Source: CATQHD01 sp965243165 (lineage in GTDB: Bacteria > Actinomycetota > Acidimicrobiia > Spongiisociales > Spongiisociaceae). Taken from it: a DNA stretch of 64,000 bases. Both the position numbers and the translations under genes were made by a program. Where the stretch lies: contig OZ251535.1 in assembly GCA_965243165.1 (NCBI GenBank), positions 1,984,001 to 2,048,000 on the forward strand, given 5' to 3'. Within the stretch, counting starts at the first letter, position 1. Every line of letters starts with the position of its first letter. A model generated the notes under the pieces. It ran no database searches, had not been told where the DNA came from, and was given only the letters and a program-made list of their open reading frames with translations. Positions 18,569 through 26,356 of the stretch are shown piece after piece.

Positions 18569-20068
18569 ATGGAGAAACCGCCGAGCCTGTACGACAGGGA
18601 GCACGAATGGGCCGACCTGACCGGCTTCGTCGCCGCGCCCGGCCCCCGGCTGCGGCTGGGGATCGTGTACGGGCGGCGCCGCTTCGGGAAGAGCTTCCTG
18701 CTGAGGCGGCTGGTGGAATCGGCGGGCGGGGTGTACCACCTGGCCCTGCAGGAGGAGCGCCGGCCCGCCCTCGACCGGTTCGCCGCCGCCCTGAGCCGCA
18801 GCTTGGAGGGGGCGCCGCCGCTGCGCTTCGACGACTGGAGCGCGGCGCTGGGATACGCGGCGGAGATGCTGGGCCGGCGCGGGGGCGGGCCGCAGGTGCT
18901 GGTGCTGGACGAATACCCGTATCTGCATCGGGCCGCCCCCGAACTGGACTCGGCGGTGCAGGCCCTCATCGACGAGGCCGCCGCCGGAGGGCTGGGATCG
19001 GAATGGCGGTCTACGGTGTCGGTCGTCGTGTGCGGGTCGGCCATGTCGGTGATGACCGGCGTCCTGAGCGGCGCTTCGCCCATGCGGGGGCGGGCGGCGC
19101 TGGACATGCCCCTGTCTTCGTTCGACTACCGCACGGCCCGGGGGTTCTGGGGCATCGACGACCCGAAGACGGCCTTCATGGTGGATTCCATCGCGGGCGG
19201 GGCCGCCGGTTACAAGAACTTGTCCGCCGCCGCCGGGGCACCCGAACGGCCCGAAGAGGTGGGCGAATGGCTGGCGGCAACGGTTCTGAACCCGTCGCAC
19301 GCCCTGTTCCGAGAGGACGAATACCTGCTGCGGGAGGATCCCAGGATCACCGCCGAGGCCCCCTACTACTCCCTGCTGGGGGCCATCGCCGCTGGGAACA
19401 GGCAGCAAGGGCGGATCGCCGCCGCCGTGGGCCGGGGATCGGGCGACATCGTTCACCATCTCCGGGTGATGACCGACGCCGGGTTCGTGGTGCGGGACGA
19501 CGACCTGCTGACCTCCCGGCGGCCCTCCTACCGGATCGCCGACCCGATCGTGCGGTTCCACCATCTGATCACCCGCCAGCATATGGCGCGGCTCGAGGAC
19601 CGGCGGGCCGAGGAGGTGTGGGCGGAGTCGGAGGCCGTCTACCGCTCCGGGATAGCAGGCCCGCACTTCGAGGAGGTGTGCCGCCGCTGGGTAGACCGCT
19701 ATGCCTCGGCCGAGACAGTCGGCGGCCCGATCGGCGCCGCCCGGCGGCTGCAGGTCAACGACCGAGACCGCCGCCGTTCCTTCGAGCTGGACCTGGCCGC
19801 CCCGGCCCGGAAGGGAAGCAACGGGGGGCGGCAAACGGTCATCCAGCTGATCGGCGAGGCCAAACCCGGCCGGATGGGCGCCTCCGACCTGGCCCGGCTC
19901 GACCGAACCGCCGGCCTGCTGGACGGCCGCAAGGGAGTGTCGACCGCACCGGGGCTGAAGCGCCTTCTGTTCTCACTGAAGGGCTTCGACCCAGAACTGT
20001 CGGCCGCCGCCCGCCTCCGCCCCGACGTAGAGCTGATCGACCCAACCCGCCTCTACGAAGGCTCGTGA
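18569..20068 (+). CDS. AAA+ ATPase with DUF234-type nuclease-like C-terminus
   Basis: 499 aa. ATG 18569 follows GGAG at 18562. Walker A GRRRFGKS (35-42) and Walker B QVLVLDEYPYLH are intact; a winged-helix-like region (RIAAAVGRGSGDIVHHLRVM) precedes a C-terminal PD-(D/E)xK-like core, FELDLAAP then VIQLIGEAKPG. This is the archaeal/bacterial ATPase group with DUF234. Its last 150 codons are duplicated at 22212-22669 and shorter pieces of its 3' end recur at 22941-23018 and 23852-23901, which makes the 3' end a hot spot for rearrangement. The function is unknown. Confidence 0.82.
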   Translation: MEKPPSLYDREHEWADLTGFVAAPGPRLRLGIVYGRRRFGKSFLLRRLVESAGGVYHLALQEERRPALDRFAAALSRSLEGAPPLRFDDWSAALGYAAEMLGRRGGGPQVLVLDEYPYLHRAAPELDSAVQALIDEAAAGGLGSEWRSTVSVVVCGSAMSVMTGVLSGASPMRGRAALDMPLSSFDYRTARGFWGIDDPKTAFMVDSIAGGAAGYKNLSAAAGAPERPEEVGEWLAATVLNPSHALFREDEYLLREDPRITAEAPYYSLLGAIAAGNRQQGRIAAAVGRGSGDIVHHLRVMTDAGFVVRDDDLLTSRRPSYRIADPIVRFHHLITRQHMARLEDRRAEEVWAESEAVYRSGIAGPHFEEVCRRWVDRYASAETVGGPIGAARRLQVNDRDRRRSFELDLAAPARKGSNGGRQTVIQLIGEAKPGRMGASDLARLDRTAGLLDGRKGVSTAPGLKRLLFSLKGFDPELSAAARLRPDVELIDPTRLYEGS

Positions 20069-20097
20069 CCCCTCGAACGGCAGACCAGCCTGGGTAT

Positions 20098-20128
20098 TTG
20101 CACCATATGGCACTCTGCGCTGTATAAT
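20098..20128 (+). promoter_or_regulatory. Promoter of the TIGR04255 operon, leaderless
   Basis: TTGCAC (20098-20103), 19-base spacer, extended TG and TATAAT (20123-20128). The expected transcription start falls at about 20135-20136, the A of ATG 20136, so the first gene is probably translated from a leaderless message. An ATG at 20127 lies inside the -10 box and is unlikely to be used. Confidence 0.6.
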
Positions 20129-20135
20129 GCGGCCA

Positions 20136-20951
20136 ATGCGTCAGGCAACGGCTGAGGTCGCGACCCCCTTCGGCGGGCCGGTGGAAGAGATACATCTCTC
20201 CTCCGCGCCGCTTATCGCCGTTGTCGCGCAAATCAGATTTCCTCAGATCACGTCCATCACGCACGAGAAATTCATCGGCAATTTCCAAGAGCTTATCAGA
20301 AAAGACTACCCTGTTCTCCGCAAGGAAAGCGGCGTGGACTTCGTGCTAACTCCCGACGGGGTTAGTACACAAAACTCCACCACGATTTGGAAATTCTGCG
20401 ACCATCCGCAGAGAACTGCTTGGACGGTATCTTTGGCACCTTCATTCGTCTCGCTCGACACATCGCAGTATGAGAACAGAACAGACTTTCTTGAAAGGCT
20501 CCGGTTAGTTCTCAATGCCTTAGGTGATACTATTGAACCATCTACATGCGATCGAATAGGAATACGCTACGTTGACCGTATCCTGCTTGAGTCTGATACT
20601 CACTTGGCTGATTTTATACGAAAGGAAATACTAGCCATCACAACTATTGATCCAGGAAGAAGTGCCAACCTTATGCATAGTATCTCTGACATCAACTACA
20701 GTATAGGAGACGCTATTTTTCACGGACGATGGGGTCAGATACCGCCAGGGGTATTGCTTGATCCCTTGCATGAGCCTGCTGTGGAATATCCTTCTTGGAT
20801 CCTTGATCTCGATATGTACAAGGACAACGTAGAAGATTTTGATACACAACGTCTAATATCAACGGCTGGCGACTTTGCTGAAAGGATATACAGGTTCTTC
20901 CGATGGTCGGTAAGACCGGAGTTTTTTCAAAGGTATGGAGGAACGATATGA
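20136..20951 (+). CDS. TIGR04255 family protein
   Basis: 271 aa from ATG 20136, at the predicted transcript start. The N-terminal PLIAVVAQIRFPQI and the C-terminal IYRFFRWSVRPEFFQRYG fit the TIGR04255 family, which is sporadic, about 250-270 aa, and of unknown function. The gene is less GC-rich than the surrounding ATPase copies and starts a three-gene unit with ATGA overlaps. That unit sits exactly between two copies of the ATPase 3' end, so it looks like an inserted cassette, possibly a defence module. Confidence 0.75.
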   Translation: MRQATAEVATPFGGPVEEIHLSSAPLIAVVAQIRFPQITSITHEKFIGNFQELIRKDYPVLRKESGVDFVLTPDGVSTQNSTTIWKFCDHPQRTAWTVSLAPSFVSLDTSQYENRTDFLERLRLVLNALGDTIEPSTCDRIGIRYVDRILLESDTHLADFIRKEILAITTIDPGRSANLMHSISDINYSIGDAIFHGRWGQIPPGVLLDPLHEPAVEYPSWILDLDMYKDNVEDFDTQRLISTAGDFAERIYRFFRWSVRPEFFQRYGGTI

Positions 20952-21334
20952 ACTTGCTAGACACCCAAACAACACCAGCAAGATCATCCAACGGTAAACG
21001 GGTAATCCCCCATCAAGAAAAGGAGTTTCAAGTAAACTGTATTTTGTCTAGATGGGTGAACCATGGAACCAACAGTCGAATAGTGCTTGATCACCTATCA
21101 TCTTATCATATCCTGTTTGAACCGGCCACGACAAACGGCAGATCTAAAGAACAGACTACGATAACACGCTGGCCTCCACCACTGCCCCGCGAGGAAAGAA
21201 AGAAGCGGCAAGGTATTCCACCGTTAGAAAGGCTGATAGCTGTACAGGATGATGCTCCGTATGACATCGGCCATGCTCAAGTTGGTGAATTGATCAGCTT
21301 TGTCCCTATACCTTTCACTTGGAATGAGGAATGA
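20948..21334 (+). CDS. Hypothetical protein, middle gene of TIGR04255 operon
   Basis: 128 aa, not recognised. ATG 20948 overlaps the preceding stop (ATGA), and its own stop overlaps the next ATG (21331), so all three genes are coupled. The sequence is mostly soluble with basic stretches (LPREERKKRQGIPPLERL) and ends in ELISFVPIPFTWNEE. It has no signal peptide or membrane segment. It may form a complex with its neighbours. Confidence 0.65.
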   Translation: MNLLDTQTTPARSSNGKRVIPHQEKEFQVNCILSRWVNHGTNSRIVLDHLSSYHILFEPATTNGRSKEQTTITRWPPPLPREERKKRQGIPPLERLIAVQDDAPYDIGHAQVGELISFVPIPFTWNEE

Positions 21335-22195
21335 TTTACTCTCCTGATCCCCATCTAGTTGAGGAGGTGAACAAACACACTAATATGTGGCGTCAAGGTG
21401 ATACCGTAGAAACTAGGTGCCATCACTTGGCTCGCAATACCAAGATATGCCCTTACGAGACAAAGCGCTAAGGCAGACAGTGTGGTATTGAGCAGCATCA
21501 TCTCCCGCATGGACCAATTGGTTATAATATCACAGACCTGTGATATTGTGAGAGACTGCCGCCAACTTCCCTTCCTCTCGCTGGCACCTGTCGTCAAACT
21601 GACTGAGCCAATCGCAGGTGAGGCGAGAAGAGGCCACAGACCGCGATTCATTCCCATACCTGGACTTGGGGATGAATGCTTCGCTAACCTGGACAATGTC
21701 ATAACTGCCGAGAAATCAGTGCTCTTGGGATTGAAGCCTAAACGAGGACTGCCCGATGACCAATCACAACACAGATTCGGAAACAGTGTGGCCAGAGTTT
21801 TCGGACGTTTCGCGTTTCCCGATGACCTGCACAATACTCTTCGAACAATGGCAGGCCGTATCAAGAAGAAGCACGCACGCAACTCATCCGAAGGCCGCGC
21901 TCTCGAAGCCTTGGAAGAAATAAGGATAACCGGAGTTCCCTCCTGGCAAGCAGAAAAAATCAAAGTATTCATTTCGTTTTCTCCGGAAACTAAGGATGTA
22001 GCCAATGATGTGATGTCCGATGAGGAATGGAACAAATGCATAGAACTATGGCTAAAGCTCGTCGAACCTCAAGGTGTAATCAAATCGGTAGATGGTGCGA
22101 TGAACCCGCTCGATAAGATGACAGCCCGGCAGTATATCGACAGCCAGCCTCTTGACCTCGACTATTTGAGTTGGCCATCCAGCGACACAATGTGA
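21331..22195 (+). pseudogene. SQTCDIV-motif protein gene with a +1 frameshift
   Basis: From ATG 21331 the first frame gives MIYSPDPHLVEEVNKHTN then MWRQGDTVE and soon stops. The adjacent frame resumes at once with LGAITWLAIPRYALTRQS and continues through QLVIISQTCDIVRDC to the stop at 22195. Removing one A from the AAA at 21410-21412 joins them into one 287-aa protein, a clean multiple of three. The joined order (WRQGD..., then SQTCDIV) is the normal order of a small uncharacterised family I recall. Either a real loss-of-function mutation or a homopolymer sequencing error. A separate 237-aa product from GTG 21482 is less likely. Confidence 0.72.
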
Positions 22196-22211
22196 GAGGG
22201 GTGTGATTTTC

Positions 22212-22669
22212 GGGAGGTGTGGACGGAGTCAGAGGCCGTCTACCGCTCCGGGATAGCAGGCCCGCACTTCGAGGAGGTGTGCCGCCGCTGGGTAGACCGC
22301 TACGCCTCGGCCGAGACAGTCGGCGTCCCGATCGGCGCCGCCGGGCGGCTGCAGGTCAACGACCGAGACCGGCACCGTTCCTTCAAGCTGGACCTGGCCG
22401 CCCCGGCCCGGAAGGGAAGCGCCGACGGGCGGGAAACGGTCATCCAGCTGATCGGCGAGGCCAAACCCGGCCGGATGGGCGCCTCCGACCTGGCCCGGCT
22501 CGACCGAACCGCCGAGCTGCTGGACAGCCGAAAGGGAGTGTCGACCGCACCGGGGCTGAAGCGCCTGCTGTTCTCACTGAAGGGCTTCGACGCGGAACTG
22601 TCGGCCGCCGCCCGCCGCCGCCCCGACGTAGAGCTGATTGACCCAACCCGCCTCTACGAAGGCTCGTGA
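22212..22669 (+). pseudogene. Duplicated 3' end of the DUF234-type ATPase gene (copy 2)
   Basis: About 450 bp nearly identical to 19611-20068. It encodes only the C-terminal nuclease-like domain (EAVYRSGIAGPHFEEVCRRW, then VIQLIGEAKPG and ending DPTRLYEGS). SFELDL of the intact copy is SFKLDL here. The ATPase domain and a natural start are missing. The two copies flank the TIGR04255 operon as direct repeats. Confidence 0.85.
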
Positions 22670-22850
22670 CCCTCCACAGAGTCAGATCGGCAGGTCAGCC
22701 GTTGGAGAGCCGCCGCTCTTCGCCGCGTCCAGCAGAACCCTTGCTTCCGTACCCTGGTCGAATCAGATCGCCGATGGTCATCTTTGCCAACCGGTCAGGA
22801 AGTCCGCCCGGGGTCTGAGGACCGCTTTTGGCGGTGCTTTCGCCCGCGGG
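22667..22850. repeat. Linker repeat after ATPase 3' end, copy 1 of 3
   Basis: Starts at GTGACCCTCCACAG and runs to about GGCGGTGCTTTCG. Related segments follow the other 3'-end copies at 23016-23195 and 23891-24069. On the minus strand all three could encode a conserved tail, QTPGGLPDRLAKMTIGDLI (QTPGGLLNRLAKMTIDDLI and QTPGGLPDWLLEMTEEDMI in the others), perhaps the end of a lost small gene. Confidence 0.65.
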
Positions 22851-22891
22851 TCTCTCGGGGGGCGGTGAACCTGCGGGTGCTGTGTGTTGCG

Positions 22892-22940
22892 TCATCCCAC
22901 AAGAGCATACACCAATAAAGCGAGCAACGCAACCGCGAGT
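22892..22940 (-). pseudogene. Tail fragment of a second copy of the membrane protein gene
   Basis: The minus strand reads VALLALLVYALVG then a stop at 22892-22894, matching ALPTLLVYALVG at the end of the intact membrane protein gene at 23244-23780. Everything upstream is replaced by another ATPase 3'-end fragment. Confidence 0.6.
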
Positions 22941-23018
22941 AGACGTGGAACTGTCGGCGGCTGACCGGCACCGCTCCAACGTGGAGTGATCGGCCCGGCC
23001 CGCCTCTACGAAGGCTCG
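22941..23018 (+). pseudogene. ATPase 3'-end fragment, copy 3
   Basis: About 78 bp resembling the last codons of the ATPase gene, from the GGAACTGTCGGC stretch to CGCCTCTACGAAGGCTCG, with one base lost in the CTGATCGACCC region. Followed by the second linker repeat. Confidence 0.65.
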
Positions 23019-23195
23019 CGCCACCCCTACGGGGGCGGATCGAAGAGTCAGCCGTCGGAAGGACCCTCCTGTCTCCTCCTCAAGGCACAGCGTTTCGGCA
23101 TTACCGCCGGTTCAATCAGATCGTCGATAGTCATCTTTGCCAACCGGTTGAGAAGCCCGCCCGGGGTCTGAGACCGCTTTTGGCGGTGCTTTCGC
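23016..23195. repeat. Linker repeat after ATPase 3' end, copy 2 of 3
   Basis: Matches 22667-22850 with scattered changes and continues, as there, into sequence that ends a minus-strand membrane protein gene (CATCCCACAAGAGCATACAC is shared). It fills the space between the copy-3 fragment and the membrane protein stop; I see no intact gene in it. Confidence 0.65.
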
Positions 23196-23243
23196 TTGCG
23201 GAACCTTCGGACCACTGTGCGTCGCCTTGTTCTGTGTGATGCT

Positions 23244-23780
23244 TCATCCCACAAGAGCATACACCAATAACGTTGGCAACGCCGCCGCCGCGAAGAGCCA
23301 CGCCGCCCAAGTGAGTTTCTGTTCTTTCCATCCGTTGATAATGCCCATATAGTCGTTGACCCTGACGTGCGCCATGATGAGAAATCGGTGCAGGTCGTCG
23401 GCGGAAATATCCATAGACGATACGAATTCGGCTACAGACACCGCCCCGTAGGGGTGGGGGCGCCACGCGAGGTAGGCCAAAACGAGACTGGCGACGACGA
23501 TCAAACCCATTATTATAACGACCGCTAACCAGATCGTATCTCGGATCGACGCGAGAATGGCTCCGTATACACCGTCAGCAGTGATGACAGCCAGGAGTTT
23601 CCGGTCAAGCCGATCGGCCCACCCGAGATGCTCTTTCCTTTCCTGCTCCAACTTTTCAAGCAGAATGCCTATTGTGACCGGTTCGTATGGTTCGGCAAGC
23701 ACCTGCTCTAAAGGGATCGGACTCCGGAGGACGTCAGGGCGGCGGAGCCATCGGAAAATGTATCTGAACGGTTTGCGCAT
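23244..23780 (-). CDS. Small membrane protein of unknown family
   Basis: 178 aa from ATG 23780. Basic N-terminus (MRKPFRYIFRWLRRPD), a charged helix LLEKLEQERKEHLGWADRLD (41-60), then hydrophobic segments at about 83-106 (IWLAVVIIMGLIVVASLVLA) and 157-177 (ending PTLLVYALVG), with a possible weaker one at 62-78. The soluble loop between them (VSVAEFVSSMDISADDLHRF) faces one side. The layout resembles small membrane effectors of nucleotide-signalling defence systems, but I see no family motif, so this is only a resemblance. A truncated second copy of its 3' end at 22892 shows that it was once duplicated with the ATPase end. Confidence 0.62.
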   Translation of the reverse strand: MRKPFRYIFRWLRRPDVLRSPIPLEQVLAEPYEPVTIGILLEKLEQERKEHLGWADRLDRKLLAVITADGVYGAILASIRDTIWLAVVIIMGLIVVASLVLAYLAWRPHPYGAVSVAEFVSSMDISADDLHRFLIMAHVRVNDYMGIINGWKEQKLTWAAWLFAAAALPTLLVYALVG

Positions 23781-23851
23781 GCACCAGATTATACCACACG
23801 AAAGGGAAACACGCCACTGCTGTGTCATTGCTCCCCCAAGTTTCGCGAAGC

Positions 23852-23901
23852 CTCGAACTGATCGACCCAACCCGCCTCTACGAAGGCTCGTGACCCTCCA
23901 C
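23852..23901 (+). pseudogene. ATPase 3'-end fragment, copy 4
   Basis: About 50 bp identical or nearly so to the end of the ATPase gene: GATCGACCCAACCCGCCTCT, then ACGAAGGCTCGTGACCC and on into the linker repeat. It lies just upstream of the membrane protein gene start, so the membrane gene is bracketed by copies 3 and 4. Confidence 0.7.
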
Positions 23902-24069
23902 AGGGGCGGATCGGCCGGTCAGCCAACGGAGAAGCGCCGCTCTTCTCCGCGCCCAGCGCAACCTCGCGGCCTTTTCGTCAGGGCGGATCATATCCTCTTC
24001 TGTCATCTCGAGCAACCAGTCGGGAAGCCCGCCCGGAGTCTGAAGGCCCCGTTTGAGCGTGTAGCTTTC
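23891..24069. repeat. Linker repeat after ATPase 3' end, copy 3 of 3
   Basis: Same order as the other two linkers but more diverged. Homology stops near GTAGCTTTC at about 24069, which I take as the left edge of the IS110 element. Confidence 0.6.
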
Positions 24070-25205
24070 AGATCCCCATGTGTCTCTACGCATGGATGCG
24101 CACCACCGAGCCGATCTGCCAGAAAATCCAGCAACGAAAGGATACCCATGCCCGCATCGAATCCCCGCACGGCCGGGATCGACTCCCACAAGGACACCCT
24201 AACCGCCTGCGTAATCGACCAAACAGGCCGCCAGATCACCTCCCGCACCTTCCCCAACACCGAAGCCGGCCACGTCCAAGCTGTTGCCTGGCTCGCCGAG
24301 CACCAGACCACCCGGGTCGGGATCGAAGGAGCAGGCAGCTACGGGCGGCGTCTGGCCGTTGCGTTGATGAACAACGGAACCAACGTGGTGGAAGTCCCGC
24401 CCCAGATGACCGCCCAAGGACGGAAGCGGCAGCGCACCCGCCAGAAAACCGACCACACCGACGCTCTCGTCATCGCCCGCGTCGCTCTCCGCGAGGACGA
24501 CCTGCCGCCGCCCCGGCCGCAAGGCCAGATCGAAGACCTACGCGCCCTGGTCGTCTACCGGCGGGAACTCGTCGCTTCCAAAACCGCGGACATCAACCGC
24601 CTCCACGCCGACCTCACCCAGCTGCGGCCCGGTTACCAGCATAAACTCACAACATCGGGGCTGGCTTCCCCCAAAGCCCTCGAACGGATGAGAAGACTCC
24701 TCGCCGGCAGCAGCGGGGGCGTTCAAACCCAGATCGCCCGGGACCGAACCCTGCGCATCAAACAACACCACCGCCAGATCACCCGGCTGAATACTCAAAT
24801 CAGCCAGGCGGTCCGTGCCACCGGCACCACCCTCACCAGCATCTACGGCATCGGAGACGTCCTCGCAGCTGAGATCCTGGCCGAGGTCGGAAACCCCCAG
24901 CGGTTCTCCACCAAAGCCCGGTTCGCCCCAGCCAACGGAACCGCCCCCGTCCAGGCCTCATCCGGGAGAACGATCCGCCATCGGCTCAACCGAGAAGGCA
25001 ACCGCCAACTCAACCGAGCCCTCCACTACATAGCCATCACCCAGATCGCCGGACGCGGCGGCGAAGGCCGCCGATACTACAAACGCCGCCTCGAACAGGG
25101 AAAAACCCGCCAAGAAGCCATCCGCTGCCTCAAGCGCCACATCTCCAACCGGGTCTACAAACACCTCCAAAACACCCCCAACTTGACATAGGAGCTCACC
25201 GCCTT
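24070..25205 (+). mobile_element. IS110-family insertion sequence
   Basis: Edges are inferred from where flanking repeats stop: the linker repeat on the left ends near 24069 and the dispersed repeat on the right begins near 25205. The non-coding left end is only about 78 bp and the right end about 14 bp, shorter than expected for an IS110 element with a full bridge-RNA region, so the true ends may lie inside the repeats or the element may be trimmed. Confidence 0.55.
24148..25191 (+). CDS. IS110-family transposase (DEDD recombinase)
   Basis: 347 aa, start ATG 24148 with GAAAGGA upstream. N-terminal RuvC-like DEDD domain: TAGIDSHKDTLTACVID with the first Asp, VGIEGAGSYGRRLA with the Glu, and KTDHTDALVIARVAL with the Asp pair. 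C-terminal transposase_20 domain: LTSIYGIGDVLAAEILAEVG, FAPANGTAPVQASSG with the serine of this family, and NRQLNRALHYIA. It appears intact. IS110 enzymes recombine DNA guided by an element-encoded bridge RNA. Confidence 0.93.
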   Translation: MPASNPRTAGIDSHKDTLTACVIDQTGRQITSRTFPNTEAGHVQAVAWLAEHQTTRVGIEGAGSYGRRLAVALMNNGTNVVEVPPQMTAQGRKRQRTRQKTDHTDALVIARVALREDDLPPPRPQGQIEDLRALVVYRRELVASKTADINRLHADLTQLRPGYQHKLTTSGLASPKALERMRRLLAGSSGGVQTQIARDRTLRIKQHHRQITRLNTQISQAVRATGTTLTSIYGIGDVLAAEILAEVGNPQRFSTKARFAPANGTAPVQASSGRTIRHRLNREGNRQLNRALHYIAITQIAGRGGEGRRYYKRRLEQGKTRQEAIRCLKRHISNRVYKHLQNTPNLT

Positions 25206-25515
25206 GAACGAAAAACCGCCGAGCCGCACGAGGCCGCCTCCGGCCGATGAGGCCGGAACGAACGGGATCCGTTTCTGACCGCCGCCCTCTCCAGAACTCG
25301 CGGCGGTGTTTGTGCTTCAGCCCACTATGTATACCAAATTTTCGGGCTTCCGTATAGGGGTATGTATTTTCGAAGAACTTTCGCGGACTCGACCGCTTGG
25401 GAACCTCCAGCCTTACCCGGAGTCGGCCCGATCCGGGAGGTCAGACTCGGAAGCGGTACTCATGACCGCCTCCCGCCGCACGCCTCATCCGCCGCTCAGC
25501 TCGGTTGAATCGAAT
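25205..25515 (-). repeat. 350-bp dispersed repeat, copy B (inverted)
   Basis: Reverse complement of the repeats at 921-1278 and 46378-46740, including the CGTATAGGGGTATG core and the hairpin arms around 25290-25316. It ends near the IS110 right edge, where homology to the other copies breaks off at GTTCAAGG. Its outer side is followed by the 57-bp repeat at 25514-25570. Confidence 0.82.
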
Positions 25516-25570
25516 GCGGCTCTAACAGGGACGTGTACAACCCCCGGTCCCTTGGAACTGCTCGTCTGGA
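25514..25570 (+). repeat. 57-bp repeat, second copy
   Basis: Matches 1507-1563 (ATGCGGCTC...CCCTTGGAACTGCTCGTCTGGA). Again it lies just beyond the 3' end of a minus-strand catabolic gene. The rest of 25200-25583 is repeat B; no gene is seen. Confidence 0.65.
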
Positions 25571-25583
25571 GATCCGCCGGCCT

Positions 25584-26351
25584 TCAGTACATCAAGAAGC
25601 CGCCGCTCACGTTGAGGGTGGCGCCGCTCACGTACGAGGCGTGGTCGCTCGCCAGGAACACCGCCACGCCGGCTATCTCGGAGGGGGCGGCCACCCGGCC
25701 GAGGGGGGTCTGGGCCTTGAGGGCCTCGAACACTTCGGGCGCCAGATCGTCCATGAGCATGGGGGTGTCGACCATGCCCGGGGCGACGGCGTTGACCCTG
25801 ATGTTGTGAGGGCCGTAGGTGCGCGCCAAGCCCCTCGCCATGGACACGATCCCGCCCTTGGAGGCGCAGTACACCACGGAGCCGCCGAAGCCGCCCGTCC
25901 ACCATCCCTGGGAGGAGAAGAGGGTGATGCTGCCGCCCCCGCCCGCCTCGATCATGGCGTCGGCGGCCGTCCGGCACAGAAAGAAACCGGCCTTCAGGTT
26001 GGTGTCCACCTGGAAGTCCCAGTCCTGTTCGGTCACCTCCTCCACCGAGTCGCGCCGGGCCAGCACCGCCGCGATGTGGACCAAGGCCTGCACGCCGCCC
26101 AGCTCCTCGACCGCCCGCTCCACCAAACCCCTCTGGGCGTCCAGATCGTTCAGGTCCAGCCCCGCCGCCGCATGGCCGCCGCCCGCCAGCCCCGCAACCA
26201 CCTCATCCGCCGCCTCCTGGTGCAGATCGACCGCCATCACCCGGGCGCCCGCCTGTGCGAACGCCTCGGCGGCGGCCCTTCCGATCCCGCCGGCGGCCCC
26301 GGTGACGATCACGCCCCGGCCTTCCAGTCCGGAGGCGGCGCTCCAGGCCAC
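25584..26351 (-). CDS. Short-chain dehydrogenase/reductase (SDR)
   Basis: 255 aa NAD(P)-dependent oxidoreductase. GTG 26351 has GAGG upstream and lies five bases after the stop of the enolase-superfamily gene. Cofactor motif TGAAGGIGRAAAEA, NAG-equivalent HIAAVLARRD, active-site Ser in SSQGWWTGG and YCASKGG (Tyr-x3-Lys), then RVNAVAPGMVDTPM. It probably oxidises the sugar-acid or alcohol made available by the upstream dehydratase. Confidence 0.88.
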   Translation of the reverse strand: MAWSAASGLEGRGVIVTGAAGGIGRAAAEAFAQAGARVMAVDLHQEAADEVVAGLAGGGHAAAGLDLNDLDAQRGLVERAVEELGGVQALVHIAAVLARRDSVEEVTEQDWDFQVDTNLKAGFFLCRTAADAMIEAGGGGSITLFSSQGWWTGGFGGSVVYCASKGGIVSMARGLARTYGPHNIRVNAVAPGMVDTPMLMDDLAPEVFEALKAQTPLGRVAAPSEIAGVAVFLASDHASYVSGATLNVSGGFLMY

Positions 26352-26356
26352 AGCCT

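Noticed and set aside
21331..22195. Programmed +1 frameshift
   Set aside because: No slippery codon pair with a stop or stimulating structure was recognised at 21405-21412; an extra A is enough.
22695..23024. A real 109-aa gene on the minus strand
   Set aside because: It runs through the linker repeat and the ATPase and membrane-protein fragments; the parts belong to different former genes, and the related copy at 23048 is shifted in frame.
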